DNA of 64,000 nt from Chryseobacterium sp. Leaf394 (lineage in GTDB: Bacteria > Bacteroidota > Bacteroidia > Flavobacteriales > Weeksellaceae). The notes under the pieces were generated by a model. It did not search any database. It saw only the letters and a program-made list of their open reading frames with translations, and was not told the origin of the DNA. The stretch is taken from NCBI RefSeq assembly GCF_001424105.1, contig NZ_LMQH01000014.1:133593-197592 (forward strand). The letters run 5' to 3'. Shown one piece after another: positions 62,458 through 64,000 of this stretch (within the stretch, counting starts at the first letter, position 1; each line of letters opens with the position of its first letter). Made by a program: the position numbers and the translations under genes.

Positions 62458-63087
62458 TTACTTTTTAATTTTTTGTTGATACTTTTTAATAGTTTCTGAC
62501 GGATTATCTGCACTCATAATTCCTGAAACCACAGCGATTCCGTCATAATCTAATTTGTCTAAATTTTCAATTGTATTTAAATCAATTCCTCCGGCAAGAA
62601 AAATTTTTCCGCTAAAAATACTTTTCGCTTTCTGAACAGTTTCAAAATTCACCAACTCACAACTGTTCGCTGTTTTTGACGGAAACATTGAGCAGAAAGA
62701 AATATAATCGTACTGATGTTTTTCCGCATACTCAATCGTTGCAAGATCATTTCCACAGGTAATTCCAGAAATAAAATCACGGTTGATTTCTTTTTTAATT
62801 TCATTAAAATTTTCAGGAATTTCATCGAAGTGAATTCCATCCAGCGGAATTTGTTTTAAAATTTCCCAGCGGTTATTGATGAGTAAAGGAATATTATGTA
62901 AAAAAGTTTTTGCATAAATTTTTAAAAGCAACTCTTCAATATTTTGATTTTCTTTAAAATTGTCCCAAATCTGAATGGCTGCTATTTTTTCCTGTACAAT
63001 TAGATTTAATTTAGAAAAGAGAATTTCCTGATCCATCGAGGGATCAATAATTAAATAAATTCGGGATTGTATGGTTAATTTTCTCAT
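62458..63087 (-). CDS. ThiE/TenI-like protein
   Basis: 209 residues from the ATG at 63087, which overlaps the stop of the gene before it (TAATG). It has a TIM-barrel ThiE/TenI pattern (VSGIMSADNPS at the end, IFLAGGIDLNTIENL). The ThiE motifs QLRxK and GxSxH are not recognisable (AIQIWDN and GITCGND instead), so TenI-like isomerase or a divergent role is possible. Confidence 0.75.
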   Translation of the reverse strand: MRKLTIQSRIYLIIDPSMDQEILFSKLNLIVQEKIAAIQIWDNFKENQNIEELLLKIYAKTFLHNIPLLINNRWEILKQIPLDGIHFDEIPENFNEIKKEINRDFISGITCGNDLATIEYAEKHQYDYISFCSMFPSKTANSCELVNFETVQKAKSIFSGKIFLAGGIDLNTIENLDKLDYDGIAVVSGIMSADNPSETIKKYQQKIKK

Positions 63088-64000
63088 TATTTCCACCCGT
63101 TTTTGTAAGCTTTAAAAAAAGCATTCCAGTAAGGATCTTCCTCGCAGTAGATTAAGTCACTTGCTTTCTCGTTTTCAATTAATTTAATTCCAAGATTTTT
63201 TTCGGTCATCACTCCAACTTCTGTACAGGGTATATGATTCGCTTTCAGTCTCGAAATAATTTCCGAAGTCTTATCTTTTTTACAGGTAATAATCATCGAA
63301 CCTGCTCCAATACAATATCTCGGATCTAACGAAAACAGATTACACACCGCAGACTGTACCTCGCCAATCGGAAGTTTTTCACTAAAAATTTCAGCACCGT
63401 TTCCTGATGCTATTGCCAATTCGTAAATCGCTCCCAAAACTCCACCTTCCGTCACATCGTGCATGGCTGTTACACCTGAGTTTTCAGTCTGCACCGCGGT
63501 CAAAGTGTCTTTCAAAGATGAGGTTTCATAAAAAGAAGCGGAGGCAGAATAGAAAAACTCTTTCCCGATTTTATTTTTCACGGTTTCCGGGAAACTCATC
63601 GCTAAAATGGCTGTTGATGAAAGCGCACTGGTTTTAGTAACTAAAATTACATCGCCAACGTCTGCATATTTTGAAACCAGAATTTCTTCTTTCGGAGCAA
63701 TGGTTATAAAAGTTCCGCCGCCTGCAATAGTAGAATTCTGTCCTTCAATGAATCCAGTATGACCGCCGGTGATGCTTAAATTAATGTCTCTACAGAACTG
63801 GTGAATGTGGTTCCAATAAATTTCAAAATCATTTTTTGAAAGCTGAGCAGGAAGATTTAAAACAAACTGTCCAAACATCGGTGCAAAACCCGTTGTTGCC
63901 ATATCATTAGCCATCAGATGTACTGACAGCCAAGCCGATTCTTCCAATCCTAAAGATGGAATCAAAGACAGCGGATCGCTCGTCAAAGCCATCGCTTTTC
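63087..64000 (-). CDS. AIR synthase-related (PurM-like) protein, N-terminus outside window
   Basis: At least 304 residues; the frame continues beyond 64000. PurM/HypE/ThiL-type fold: NDMATTGFAPMFGQFVLNLP, MHDVTEGGVLGAIYELAIAS and EVGVMTEKNLGIKLI at the end. Its stop overlaps the ThiE-like start, so the two form an operon with the Trm112-like gene. Substrate unknown. Confidence 0.8.
   Translation of the reverse strand, partial: KAMALTSDPLSLIPSLGLEESAWLSVHLMANDMATTGFAPMFGQFVLNLPAQLSKNDFEIYWNHIHQFCRDINLSITGGHTGFIEGQNSTIAGGGTFITIAPKEEILVSKYADVGDVILVTKTSALSSTAILAMSFPETVKNKIGKEFFYSASASFYETSSLKDTLTAVQTENSGVTAMHDVTEGGVLGAIYELAIASGNGAEIFSEKLPIGEVQSAVCNLFSLDPRYCIGAGSMIITCKKDKTSEIISRLKANHIPCTEVGVMTEKNLGIKLIENEKASDLIYCEEDPYWNAFFKAYKNGWK

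Overview
The window looks like chromosome from a Chryseobacterium-like member of the Flavobacteriia (Bacteroidota). The support is AT-rich DNA, the Bacteroidota promoter -7 pattern TAnnTTTG ahead of many genes, almost no Shine-Dalgarno sequences, a tRNA gene without encoded CCA, a C-terminal type IX secretion sorting domain, a class II HMG-CoA reductase, a deoxyhypusine-synthase-like protein (homospermidine is the usual main polyamine of this group) and several small intergenic repeat families. Assignment to genus is inference.

Positions 1-5809 are the right-hand end of an integrated mobile element. They hold three unrecognised genes (138-3042), a helix-turn-helix protein, a winged-helix-like protein, a 55-residue protein and a serine recombinase. 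The recombinase reading frame runs through the terminator and the antisense strand of a tRNA-Gln gene (5724-5794, minus strand), so the element abuts the 3' end of that tRNA. Its left end lies outside the window.

From 5894 the content is mostly core chromosome. 5894-12650 holds MenE, ArfB, an outer-membrane barrel protein, a deoxyhypusine-synthase-like enzyme, an acyltransferase, a short-chain dehydrogenase and an alkyltransferase-like DNA-repair protein, then HtpG. 15313-20720 is a cell-surface operon whose 1.3-kilocodon adhesin has its signal peptide out of frame. 20871-29854 holds RecA, an MpaB-like oxygenase, a LuxR-type regulator, GAPDH and PfkA in one operon, and a radical-SAM/DUF4130 repair-type pair split by a HigBA toxin-antitoxin module. 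30051-33908 holds HMG-CoA reductase, two small proteins and a ClC-type channel.

34160-39221 is a TetR-ABC-HlyD-TolC export operon with a palindromic operator candidate. The ABC subunit's nucleotide-binding domain has lost most of its catalytic motifs. 39504-64000 holds SucC, a secreted T9SS metalloprotease, DeoC with an Lrp regulator, an endonuclease/phosphatase-fold protein, TrmD with NDH-2, a GH25 lysozyme, a CarboxypepD_reg/alpha-beta hydrolase fusion, a FemAB/GNAT-like protein, membrane proteins, an ABC-F protein, a TlpA-like thioredoxin, a Gfo/Idh/MocA oxidoreductase, a PepSY-type protein, a porin-like barrel, a 1-Cys peroxiredoxin, an MscS channel, a Lys/Ala repeat protein, a tRNA-dihydrouridine synthase, and a Trm112-like/ThiE-like/AIR-synthase-like cluster that runs off the right end.

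The most unusual items are the three-gene module with internally duplicated domains on the mobile element, the tRNA-fused recombinase, the frameshifted adhesin, the degenerate ABC exporter, the HigBA insertion, and an orphan stretch resembling part of a cobalamin riboswitch.
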